Positions 53,664 through 64,000 of a stretch of 64,000 nucleotides of DNA are shown piece after piece. This DNA is from Styela clava (Eukaryota; Chordata; Ascidiacea; Stolidobranchia; Styelidae): the NCBI RefSeq assembly GCF_964204865.1, contig NC_135250.1, positions 11,470,001 to 11,534,000 on the forward strand. The letters run 5' to 3'. Each line of letters opens with the position of its first letter. Position 1 is the first letter of the stretch. Made by a program: the position numbers and the translations under genes. The notes beneath the pieces were generated by a model, which was not told the origin of the DNA, ran no database searches, and saw nothing but the letters and a program-made list of their open reading frames with translations.

Positions 53664-56600
53664 CTGAATTAAAATGAAAATGGATAATGAATGGCGGTTT
53701 GGAAAATTTGAAAAAAAAAAAGAAAAATTCTAGGGTTCCACCAGTACAGTCTCTAGGGGTTCCGCAAGCTTTGATTCAAATGTGAGATACTATATTAAGA
53801 TAGTTATTAGGCATATTGTTTCAATATAATCAAATGCCTATTAGGCTTGCCGCCATCATTAAACTTGCTACACTTTAAAGATCAATATTAGGTTTGCTTT
53901 CATATATATTTCACTTTATACAATTCAGACAATAAATAAAACTATTGCACAGCGAGCTATTCGTTTACTTATAAAAATATAGACTTGGCTAATTTTGTAA
54001 CTGGCCAAAGAAGCAATAACGCAATAATAAAATTTGACATCGATCGCTACAAATGATGCAACAAGACGGAGTTCAAATATCACATTATATATGAATTAGG
54101 TCATATATGAATTATCGCCTTGTTGCCACATTTTGACACTACTTCATTAATGTTTGTCAAGTCTCAAATTCACAGCAGTAATATACTTTATCTGTGAGAT
54201 TTAGATTTATTTCTAGCTCGTATTAACCCATTTAAATACGGTTTAATGTTTTAAATCTGTTTCGTTCTATACCTATAAAAATGTATTGTAGGGCTTCGTA
54301 AGTAATAGTCTTTCGGGGGCTCCATAACACCAAAAGTTTGGGAACCCCTGGCCTAGAATATACTATTTACTTACGTATTATTAGGTACTAGAGGCGGCAA
54401 TTCTATAACATTCTCTTTACTTGATACGTCTGATTGTTCTTTGCATAAAGTTGCATTTTCCAATGGTGATTTTACACTAGTTCCATTACATATCCAACTT
54501 TGTATCTTGCTGGCATGTATGTCAAAGAAGTTTTTGAACGTTGGGTCAATTGAGAAAATGATCTGAAATTTTTTTTTTTTTTGGTTTAGTTAAGATTTAG
54601 GTATGGATATGGACAGATATTTTAACTGTGGTAAGAAGTGATGACCTTAAAAAATTCACCAGGAATTTATGAAATGGAATAATCAAATACTTTTCAGTCA
54701 AGTCAAAATATGATGGATATGGATATGGTATGGATATGGACAGATATTTTAACTGTGGTAAGAAATGATGACCTTAAAAAATTCACCAGGAATTTATGAA
54801 ATGGAATAATCAAATACTTTTCAGTCAAGTCAAAATATGACCTACAACACACACTTTCAAGGCTAAGATTCATTTTTAAAATTAGGAAACAGAGCTATGA
54901 CATATAAACCACAACAGACCCAATTAAGCGAAGGTTATAAAATGTATTATTGCTTAGCGATAAAATAAAAATTCCTCATACCACATAATTAGTAATGTTG
55001 GCCCCGAGTGGTTCAGCTCTCTCAATGTGAGGTCCTGGAATGATGCCGTCATAAAATGTTGTAACTGCTGGATTCGAATCTGAATTGTTCATACAATAAA
55101 ACAGTCAGTTAACCTTAAGGAAGCTTTAGACTGACTGTGTTGGCATTGCAGGTTAAAAATCTTGGGTTTAAATCTCATGCCCACCACCACCTCACCCAGA
55201 GTGGTAATAAAAAAAGTGTATGAGTGTTGAAAAAACTGTTCTGTAATATTCCGAGTGACATTGTATGGCATGCCGCAACCTCTTACACAGAAATCCCAGT
55301 GGACGATGGCCATGAAGTGGGTGATAAAAAAAAACTAACTGAGTTAATTACTAGACGAGAAGAATCAACAAGTAGACATACCCTTTGTATTGACTCTAAC
55401 AGAAACAATATAATGTGTGTTGGGCACTAAATGAGAGATCACTTGGCTAATGTGCAATGTGCTTTTTGTTTCGTTGACAACCATAGACTTGGCTTTGTTT
55501 GTTCCCAAATCTGTGACTGTGAGGATGTAGTTCTGTAAATATAAAGTAAAAAGTTTATACTTTTAGTGTAACTGAATATCGAATATATCTAAAGTAGAGG
55601 TGTGCAACCTGTAACCCTTTGGCCAAATGTGGCTCGCAATGAAAAATCGTGCGGTCTGAGAAGTGTCGAATTTGAATGGTGTGCGGCTCGTGGAAGGCCC
55701 AGTTATCTGTATTTGGCCCTTCTGTATTTAAGGTGGCACACCCCTGATCTAAAGCACAACGGCACTTACCAAAGATACAATGCCACCATCTGTGGGTCTG
55801 TCCCAGCTGACAATTCCAGTTACATGGTCTGGTCTGGCTGAAGCCTCAAGATTTCTCGGTGCCTCAGAATAATCATACAATGGAGTACCGAATACTGGCG
55901 GACTGTATGCACCTATATACGGCTGGATGACTCGAACCTGCAATGAAAATATGAAAAATTGCTTTTTTATACGACTATTATTCATGCCTTTCGCTAGTAA
56001 TACAGATTGGTATCTAACGATATGTAAGGAACGACTCTTTTTGGAGTGACAGAAATCTTGCTGGTTCGACATTGGCTGCCTATCCTACTCCATCTTGAGT
56101 GAGGGGGTGAGCATGAGATTGAACCAGGGATGTGTAACCTGTGACGTCAGCACAGTCGAGTTTTACGCAATGTTCCCTAACCGAGGAGGAAGTGTTCTTG
56201 AAAATATATTACTTTGTATGTGTGTGTAGTATTATTATTTTTTTACTCATTTAGTATTATTTTTATGCATATATGAGCATACAATGATACATTATAAATA
56301 TAAACTATTCAAAATGTACAAAGTACAAGTTTGGAGACATCGCAGGCAAATCTTTCGTTAAAGAGTTATTAGTAAATAATAAATGCAAACAGATTTTACA
56401 AGTAGTGGGGAGGAGTTAAGAGCTTAAAAAATAGGTTGAGGGGGGAATGTGTCAGAAAAATGTTGGGAACCAAATTTCTAACGCTTTAAACACAAGGCAA
56501 TCTCACTTTCCAGGTTATTGTACAGCTCTATAACCATAAGTTTTTATAAAAATAATTTGAAATATTATTTTATATCTGTTTGACTGAAGATGATGTAACT

Positions 56601-59600
56601 CAAGCCTGCTGCTTATTTTTACTATTAAATGATTCTGGGATGTTACTAAATATTACAGATTATATGAGTAGGCGTGGTCGCCTAGCGATTAAATCGTTAG
56701 ATTTAACAATGACGGTATTACTGGTCAAAATCTTGGGTTCAAACCCAATGAAGGGTGTACCCATTCAGGGTGTAATAAATTGGGTAAGCAATGTCGGACA
56801 GAAAAGATTCTGGTTGTTCTAATTATAGTAGCTCCTAGCAGGGCTTGCTTGTGCACAGCCTTGCTCAAGGTGAGAAGGGTACTAATACAGCATATAAAAA
56901 ATGTTATATTAGTATATTTCTAATTTAAATTATGAAAAAAAATTGCAGAATGGCAAATCTGAGGGCAAGAAAAAAACATATAACTAACAAAATATATATA
57001 ATAAATAAATACCTTGAAGATTTGCGCAACATTACTTGGTAAATGTTTGACCATGGTTGAATAACCAGACACTTTGGTAACTTTTTTGTTTGGATCTCGA
57101 TTGTCTTGTTCGTTCCATGAAACCTGAAAAATATTGGATTATCGAGGGTTTCGAGACAAAGGGGTAAATGTTTAAATCTCGAAAGTGTTTAACTGGAAAT
57201 ATCACAAAAATGTATGTGCTTTGTATGCTGGTATTCAATCATAGTTTGAAGCCATTTTCACCAAAGTAAAAGTTGCAGTAAATCCAATAAATATTCGCCC
57301 ATTTTCTCGAAGCAACTTCATAGATATTCGTCCTTTAGAGAAAATTCTTGCGGGTAAATGGTTAAAATGTCGTTTTTTTTTTAATATTTAGGTATCTCAA
57401 AATATAATTATAATAACATTTTTTATCTAGAATATTGCAGTAATTTAGACTGCACCCAAAATCACAAATTTGAAAACAAAATAAGAATGTGTCACAAAAA
57501 CAATTTCAAGCTCAGAAAAAGCTATCAAACCTCAAATAAATATCCACTCGGACTTTTATTCTTCGTTGTTTTCCAACTTATGACGAAACTGGTAGTTGAA
57601 TTAGGTTTCACGCTGGTAATGTAAGGAGAAATGGGAGATGGGCCGGCTAGATTTATCGTAGCAAAATCAGAATAGGAGCTCATGGAATCTGAAAAAAAGA
57701 TATTACATGGATAATTTAGGAAATAATTTAATTTTCAAAGCTCAGCTTTTAAAACAGTCTTTATTAGCAGAAGATAATTTTTCTGTTTCACAAAATATTC
57801 AATCCATTGCCAATAAAAGCATTTAAAATATCCCGCCATATTAATGAGCATCAACTTACAGCAAAATGAAAGCACTCTACCCTAAAATTTCACAACAATC
57901 TGCGGACGTAAAAATGCGCGGTAAATCGCTAAATTAGATCCAGTTTTGAATCGTATTTATGTGCTATCAAAACCGAATGGAATATATAAAAACCAGGAAT
58001 ATATAAAACAGTAAATTTTGAATAAATGAATAATTTTGTACATCCCTTGTAAGAAGTATTACAATATTCAACTACGTTTACTTTAGTGGCAAAATCTTAT
58101 TTTCAGCATTTACTACACATGATTGGTATCAGTAATTGCTTTTGCTCATGATGCACACACAAATGCGACAACATCAAATATAATAATCACAGCAGAGGTA
58201 TCCCGAATTCATGGTGTGAGAATGTCGGATTCACGAAAACTGACAAGGAAGGTATGCTATTGTCCCCCTTCTACGGTATTTTCTGTTTCGAAGCCAACCG
58301 AATAAAAAAGAAGAAAAAAAACAGAAATCAGGACAAAAAATTGGGTCCAGAAAATTGGCTTATTAGATTGCAAATACAAAATAACATAACCGTTGTAAGA
58401 CACTACAGTTACCTTCTGTCCACGCTGCTATTCTGATGTCATATTTAGTCTGAGGTCGTAATTTATCTAAAGTCAGAGAACGCTGTTTGGCAGCAGCAAC
58501 TATTCTGCGATCTGCAATGTTGTTGTCAGACTGGAGTAGAACACTGGAAGAATAAAAGGTTTCAAATAAAAAAATACATGAATTGTCAGATCACTAGATA
58601 AAAGAAATAAAGTGACAGGCAAACAAGAAACACCAATGATGAGGCCAACAATGCACACACAGGCAGACATACCCCAGCACGGCACAGACAGACAGGCAAA
58701 AAAAGTTACCAATGATATGCCCCAAAAAGATTCAGGATGTGATAAATAGGGTAGGCAAGGCAGAACCGGAAATATGCCGGTCCTTCCAAACTAGAGTACC
58801 TCCTTATGCAGCAATGTCTGCTTGTGAAAAGCCTTGTTTAGAGCAAAAGATGTCTAAAAACGGTGTATGAAAATGCATAGCTGAGCAAAAAGAGCCACTG
58901 TGGACCAGAAAGTATATTGATAGCCGGTTTTGGCAAAGAAACCTATTGTAAAATTGTTGTTGTTATTGTTAGAACTAGTTTTTAATGCTACTTTAAAGTT
59001 TGAACAATAAAAATTGAATACCTGAAATTTGCGATTCTAATATCCAATGGGTTTTCGATTGTCCATGACAAATTGCATCCATAGCTTCCATATGGAATAG
59101 CTGTCAGTTTGGGTTTTTTAATACAACCTATAAATATATAACTGAATAAGCACAGCATACCAAAGTGTAATAAAGGTACCCTAATTGTCAAAGTTAAAAA
59201 AAACTCTGTTTTGAAAAGACGCTTGCTTTTTCTATCACCCATGATAGTTACCCTATGTAGTTCGCGGGTTCGAATGTGCAAAAGGATTGCTGGACTCTTC
59301 GCCACTGTTGAGTGGTTCATGTAACCACTGTCCGACTATGGGTTCCTCTACCAACATAGTCTATCTGTTCAAATACCCCCATATCTGCCATGAACTGGTA
59401 GCTGGATGAGAGTCAGTGGTTCGCCATATGATATAGTCATCTTAGGATCTCCCCTTTCCCCAGAAATGAATATTAAAATCCGTAAATGCTGTTTGAAAAC
59501 CACTGTTCTAGAGAGAACATAACTTTTGTGTAAAGCGTCCTAGATTACAGAATCTTTTAGGTACAATCACACAAAAACAAAAGTTCAAGCGTTAAATAAA

Positions 59601-62422
59601 TTTTCTTTTTTTTTTGTAGAAGTAAGAGAAATATACGGATTCTGTTGTTTTTTTTTTTCATGGGGGGGGAGAAGTCAACCGACCTATATATATTTATCTG
59701 TCTGTGGATTAAATCCATATAAATTTCTTACAATATAAAACCGAGGACTTATCCATCAAAAGTTAGGGGATCCCCCAAAACAGCGCTCTTACTTCATAGT
59801 GACACCTTGTGTCCCTTCACTAATTAATTAATAACTCGCTAATTATACGACATAATTCGCCCAAAATCAATAGGCTTCTGGTCCGAGATATGATGAATGC
59901 ACATGAAAAATCTGGAGCAGATTCAATCTCGTTTTTGTAAGATATCGCGTGCATCTAACAGACAGACAGACAAATACCTATCAACATACTTACCGATTAA
60001 AATCGATAAGTAATAAGAGTACTTACCAACGCATAGTTGTAGTGGTTCAGACCATGAGCTATTATAATATTTGTTGTTTGCAAGTACGCGTACAGTGACT
60101 GCACCTTGTTTTATGTTCAAACCAAAGCGGCATCGAGCGCAGTTATCGACGTACATCTTATACGTTGAATTCTGTTTGTTCTTGTCAGTAACTCTGGCAT
60201 AGTAGGCTGAACAAGAAATTTAGAATTCAAATAAAATACAAAAATCAGCTTTCCTTTCCAAGTACGTCCAACTTTGACGTCGTAATTGAAAGTCATAATG
60301 CTTTTTCCTCATTCCACAATAAGTTGTTCGTTATATTCATAAACTCTTAAAATTTTCCAAATGCCACATAATTTTAGATTGTTGGCCCCTCTTAGTGTAT
60401 TCAAAAAATTTAAACGAACACTGATTATAATAGAACAAACCTGGTTACAAAACTGAACTTTAACGGGGATTTCTCGAATCCCCTTTATTAGTAAATATGA
60501 TGGGCGCGGTTGTCCAGTGGTTAACATGTTAGATTAACTATGGCGGTATCGCAGGTCAAAATCTCGGGTTCAAATTCCACACCCACCCCCTCACTGTAAC
60601 AAAGATTCATTTTCTTCAAAAATAAAATCCATGAATGTCTGCGCAGAGCTTTGTCCAGTGCAAGATGTATATAAATACGCCTCACAAAAAGAAAATAGAC
60701 TATGATACTGATGATATCTGGCAATAGACCTCGGTCCTTCCACGATAAGAGTAGCTACTTACACATAGCAGCTGCTCGTGCATAGCTTTGTACTAAGTGA
60801 AAGGCATCATATTATGATAATGGACTGGAATACTGATGGAAGCATATATCAATAAGTAACACTGAAAAAATTCAAAAAAAAAAATTATTCATACTTTGAA
60901 ACCCATCATTATTTCCACTGGGACTATTCCAAGAGATTGAAACATAGTATAAACCGGACGACGTAATGGTCTCATCCATTGCCTCAACGTGGGTCGGAGC
61001 TTTTGGCTTTCCATAAACAGTTCTAAACCTTATCGAATTGCTTTGTTGAAAAGGCAGGATGACCCCATTGATGCTTATTGTGATATAAGCATAATACAGT
61101 TGATTGAACTTGAGTCCTGCAAACAGAAACAAGAAACGAGATTATGGTATGAAAAGATTGAAAAAAATTCCATCATATTTATTAAAATAAAATAATAAAT
61201 CCGTAAAATGTTAAAGGTTAGGCTTGCTCCATAATGGATATTTCAATCAAGTAAAATCAATAAGATCAGGTTCAAATTTTGAATTGTGTGAACGACTCAT
61301 TATCACACAAATTCAAAGCTTACGCAATTGCCTAAATGTTTACATATCTTCTTCCTAACCAATTTAATCCTCAAATCCCATTTATCTATTTCATCAGTAT
61401 GCTCCAAATCAGCAGTTTGCACATTGTATTGTTTATTGATTACAAGGGAGCGATGCTCAAATATATGGAACAAAATAGTACAGGTATGCAGTCTGTTGCA
61501 GTAGCCTACCGATACCACAGTCTACGACTTCGCGAGACCAAAAAAACTAACGCGAAGACAAAACCACAAGGAGAGCGATTTTTAATTTTGATGCCGCCAT
61601 TGCATGCAAAAAACGAATCTTTTATAGAGACCACAGAAATTTTTGAAAGAAATAAATATAATAGCCTTGTAACGAAAAATACAATTTTCAACCACAGAAA
61701 ATTTCTGAGCAATGGTCCAGTAGTCAAAGAGAAAACAATTTTTTCATACGTTAACAACAAGAAGAAAAATACTAACAACAACAAATAATAACAAAACGGT
61801 CCATACTTCGTCTTCGTCTACTTCGTGTCCAATAAGTGGTATAAAACTGTACAAACCTTTTATTTTAGCAGTGGTTTCAGTAATTTTTGGTGAAATCGCA
61901 GGTAGATTTTTCATGCTGTCTTCATCTGGTGATGAAATAAAAGTTTCACTGTAATAAATCCTATATTTTGCTTGGCTAGTAAGTGTTGATGGAACTGGTT
62001 TTTGAGGTGGTTTCCAGTCAAGTCTCTCACACGCAGAGTCATCGAGATAATTTGAACAGTCGATAACTGATAAAAATGGGATGATGTGATCCTAAAAACA
62101 AGAGAGCAATGCTTAAGTATCTGAACACGAAGGGCGAAACAATTTTTTAACAACAATTCACAATTTTTTTTATCAACCCTGAATTCCAAAAAGTAGCTTG
62201 TTACATATCAGTGGTTGCTTATGCAGAGCCTTGTTCGCAGCAAAATGCATATAAATATGTCACATAAAATATAATTAGTTCGCAGCAGATTTAAATTATT
62301 TTGACCACATAAAAAAGACTTACTGTACATCCAATCTCATCTCTTGCATCAGGACAGTCCACCAAGTAGTTACATTTGTCTGTCACATATATATATTTGC
62401 CTGAATCTGCACATGGCAACAT
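52324..62422 (-). CDS. SORL1: SORL1 / SorLA sorting receptor, C-terminal part (5' part off-window)
   Basis: Endosome-Golgi sorting receptor. Fourteen traced exons: 62422-62324, 62091-61857, 61116-60895, 60206-60027, 59127-59022, 58543-58413, 57688-57531, 57123-57013, 55937-55770, 55532-55382, 55079-54982, 54562-54375, 53663-53459, 52518-52324. Total 2247 bp, 748 residues plus stop, phase-consistent throughout. Order: one LDLa-like repeat, six Fn3 domains, membrane helix, short tail. Six Fn3 domains and the tail are specific for SorLA. VPS10, YWTD propeller and remaining LDLa repeats should lie to the right of the window. Confidence 0.92.
53735..54352. mobile_element. hAT-like non-autonomous element (copy 2)
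   Basis: Right end CAAAAGTTTGGGAACCCCTG; left end AGGGGTTCCGCAAGCTTTG. Interior (ATGCCTATTAGGCTTGCC, AAACTTGCTACACTTTA) shared with 12808-13020. SORL1 intron. Confidence 0.6.
54375..62422 (-). CDS. SORL1: SORL1 LDLa-like repeat and Fn3 domains
   Basis: The first in-window exon ends an LDLa-type cysteine module (DKCNYLVDCPDARDEIGC), with the acidic calcium motif DCPDARDE. Fn3 starts are seen around LDWKPPQKP, KAPTHVEAMDE, KKPKLTAIPYG, PSPISPYITSVKP, APRNLEASARP and IIPGPHIERAEP. Each is followed by the usual tryptophan (SISWNSP, LSWTIEN, VISWKTT, IVSWDRP). The second Fn3 carries a cysteine pair (NCARC), as in SorLA. Introns fall both between and within domains. Confidence 0.85.
54601..54839. 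repeat. Tandem duplication, 127-bp period
   Basis: GTATGGATATGGACAGATAT starts at 54601 and again at 54728, and about 110 bp are nearly identical. SORL1 intron between the exons at 55079-54982 and 54562-54375. Confidence 0.9.
55120..55240 (+). repeat. tRNA-derived SINE, family 1
   Basis: GGCATTGCAGGTTAAAAATC, CTTGGGTTTAAATCTCATG and CCACCTCACCCAGAGTGGTA match the family. SORL1 intron. Confidence 0.65.
55595..55746. mobile_element. hAT MITE filling a small SORL1 intron
   Basis: Starts TAGAGGTGTGCAACC and ends GGTGGCACACCCCTG. Flanked by ATCTAAAG at 55587-55594 and 55747-55754. It occupies most of the 237-nt intron 55533-55769, ending some 20 bp from the 5' splice site. Confidence 0.92.
56055..56170 (-). 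repeat. tRNA-derived SINE, family 1 (minus, fragment)
   Basis: GAGTGAGGGGGTGAGCATGA and GATTGAACCAGGGATGTGTA are the complement of the head region. SORL1 intron. Confidence 0.6.
56668..56885 (+). repeat. tRNA-derived SINE, family 1 (best copy)
   Basis: Box A region GGCGTGGTCGCCTAGCGATT, box B region TTGGGTTCAAACCCAATG, then CAGGGTGTAATAAATTGGGT, GGACAGAAAAGATTCTGG and CAGCCTTGCTCAAGG. Used here as the family reference. Confidence 0.8.
58725..58860 (+). repeat. SINE family 1, 3' body only
   Basis: AATAGGGTAGGCAAGGCAGA, CGGTCCTTCCAAACTAGAGT and AAAGCCTTGTTTAGAGCAAA; the tRNA-like head is missing. Confidence 0.6.
59245..59470 (+). repeat. SINE family 2, decayed copy
   Basis: TTCGCGGGTTCGAATGTGCA, GTGGTTCATGTAACCACTGT and TCTCCCCTTTCCCCAG match the family 2 body. 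SORL1 intron. Confidence 0.65.
59762..60015. repeat. Dispersed repeat, second copy
   Basis: High similarity to 10690-10978 (GCTAATTATACGACATAATT, TCAATAGGCTTCTG, ATGATGAATGCACATG). It ends about 10 bp from the donor of the SORL1 exon 60206-60027. Confidence 0.8.
60500..60690 (+). repeat. tRNA-derived SINE, family 1
   Basis: GGGCGCGGTTGTCCAGTGGT (box A region), ATCTCGGGTTCAAATTCCAC (box B region) and CAGAGCTTTGTCCAGTGCAA. SORL1 intron. A second tail fragment follows at 60720-60820. Confidence 0.75.
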
Positions 62423-62757
62423 CTGAAAATTCAAAAATAGAAGAATAACAGAAGGTGCACATTCAACAGAATGGATAATTCCAAAATTATCTAATGTGAA
62501 TTATTTCCAATTTGACAAGTGTGAATTAAGGTTTTATTTGTATTGCAAATTATGGAAATTAATATTGCATGAGGTTTGTTTTAATCTCAATATTTTGTCT
62601 CATGATGACTATATCAAAATTAAAAATTGCGTTCCATGTTTCATATCTAAGTAATTTGGTGGTCACACTATTGGTACTGTAATAGATTTGATACTACTTC
62701 GTTTTGGCCTTCGTTTCTAAGTAGGATTCTAAAGAAATAAATACAGTACAAGCAGAC
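62423..62757. other. SORL1 intron sequence, nothing recognised
   Basis: AT-rich, no exon-like stretch found on the minus strand. The next upstream SORL1 exon is not in the window. Confidence 0.4.
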
Positions 62758-64000
62758 GCGCAGCCAGGATTTTCAAAAGGGGTGGGGTTCATAATCATAA
62801 ATTCCCATTGCGGTCTGTAACAGTCTTCGCATTACGCGCTCGTTAAAGGGACGTCTTTTCAGCGTATAATGATTATTCTTGTCGCATGAAATATTCAATC
62901 TCTGACAACTACAAAATTTTAAAATGTCTTTATATATTAGTTTAATTGTGTCCAACGTAACTCGCGGTTGCTTTTTCTTACGTCAAAATTAAAACATTAG
63001 TTCTCAGAAATGCCACAGCGATCGGTGGACATAAAAATATGAGATAAATGGAGTATTTAATTTTAATACGTATTTTTGGAATCTTGCCAACTCGTTATCG
63101 CCGTTAGAAAAATCTCAATAACTGATATAAAATCCTGAAAAGTACAATTTTATTTCGTACAATGAAAATGCATATGAAGTATATCGGTAAATCAAAAATA
63201 CATATTCATCGCCGCGATTACGCCACTTGTTAAAAGAGCCGACGTTTACAACGAAAAATGATTTTCCTGTTGTGCAAAGTAATCAATTCGTGACCGATAA
63301 GGGCATATTTAAAATGTCTTGCTTTATTAATTTAATTGTCTTCAATTTAACCAGCGTTTGCGTCGACAAAACAAAACAATTTTTTACAATTCACAATTTT
63401 AAAATACCTCGGCCATTTGCCGACATAAAAATAAAAATTTGTGGTAACTGCCCGTCACCTATCATATATTGTTTTGATCCGTATTTTTTCTATTTTGCAA
63501 ATTCGACAAATTTGAGATGTGCTTGTAACATTGACTCCGTTCAATTGCAATGCTGACACTCCGATTATTTTTAAAGATAAAACCTCCTAAAAAAACCTCA
63601 AATCTGCTGTAAATTCTCATGGAGTAAAATTTATTTCAGTACAATAAAAATTGATGGATATACTTCGGATTAATTATCTTATATATATATATATATCATC
63701 ACAAACCGGGAAAAAATTGCGTTTTCAACCTTGTTTAATGATAACACGAAAATTTTCTACGACAATTTTGAAGTAATGGTTAAAGGGGAATTCCAACCAC
63801 AATTAACCGTGTTTCGATTTTAGTGACGGTATGTTCCTAAACGGCGACCAAACATAATGTGCGCCGTAGGCACACGAAATTTTTAACGGCGATTTTAGCA
63901 CAAGGCAATTGCACGTGTTATCGGGAACTTTTTCATTTTTCAGAAAATTCAAAAGGGGGGGGGGGGGGGTTCGACCCCGAAAACCCCCCCTGGCTGCGCC
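62758..64000. mobile_element. Transposable element with GCGCAGCCAGG ends
   Basis: Left end GCGCAGCCAGGATTTTCAAA (62758) is inverted at the window edge (CCTGGCTGCGCC). The interior holds degenerate tandem units (AAAATGTCTTTATATATTAG versus AAAATGTCTTGCTTTATTAA, each followed by a GACATAAAAAT block) and a poly-G tract at about 63955-63970. No transposase; superfamily not assigned. Sits in the SORL1 locus. Confidence 0.75.

Noticed and set aside
61336..61788. 150-codon plus-strand open frame
   Set aside because: Lies in a SORL1 intron. Part of its sequence (GAGCGATGCTCAAATATATG) recurs near 22115 and 62100, so it is repeat-derived; no domain.

Overview
This is AT-rich animal nuclear DNA with intron-split genes, GT-AG splice sites, short exons and many DNA transposons and tRNA-derived SINEs. 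Gene content (a single ZO-1 gene keeping its ZU5 domain, SORL1, a free-standing collectrin, phase-1 Ly6 genes) and moderate intron sizes suggest an invertebrate chordate. An ascidian tunicate is my best guess. That is inference; the sequence does not name the species.

Layout. (1) 532-23507, minus strand: a nearly complete ZO-1/TJP1 gene. I traced 30 coding exons by splice sites and reading frame. They encode PDZ1, an SR-rich linker, PDZ2, PDZ3, SH3-GUK, a long disordered tail and ZU5. The true last exon probably lies left of position 1. (2) 23508-34663: about 11 kb with no recognised gene, holding a probable ZO-1 upstream region with a perfect DR1 nuclear-receptor site, two MITEs of one family, an interrupted SINE, and a 2.95 kb hAT element containing two younger hAT elements, each of the three with a perfect 8-bp target duplication. 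(3) 34664-41013, plus strand: Ly6/uPAR (three-finger) genes. Gene A has four exons; a paralogous locus has one signal-peptide exon followed by two nearly identical exon 2-4 cassettes. (4) 43726-48621, plus strand: a six-exon, 223-residue collectrin (CLTRN) homologue whose cytoplasmic tail resembles that of ACE2; intron 2 carries a fold-back mariner derivative. (5) 52324-62422, minus strand: the 3' part of SORL1 (SorLA), with one LDLa-like repeat, six Fn3 domains, a membrane helix and the diagnostic tail; the VPS10 part lies beyond the right edge. (6) 62758-64000: a transposable element with GCGCAGCCAGG ends.

Functional view: the recognised genes encode an epithelial junction scaffold (ZO-1), an apical membrane chaperone-like protein (collectrin), an endosomal sorting receptor (SORL1) and small secreted or GPI-anchored surface proteins (Ly6). 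They are independent transcription units. There is no operon logic and no evidence for one combined system. The most unusual features are the duplicated Ly6 cassettes, the collectrin with an ACE2-like tail, and the nested transposon structures.
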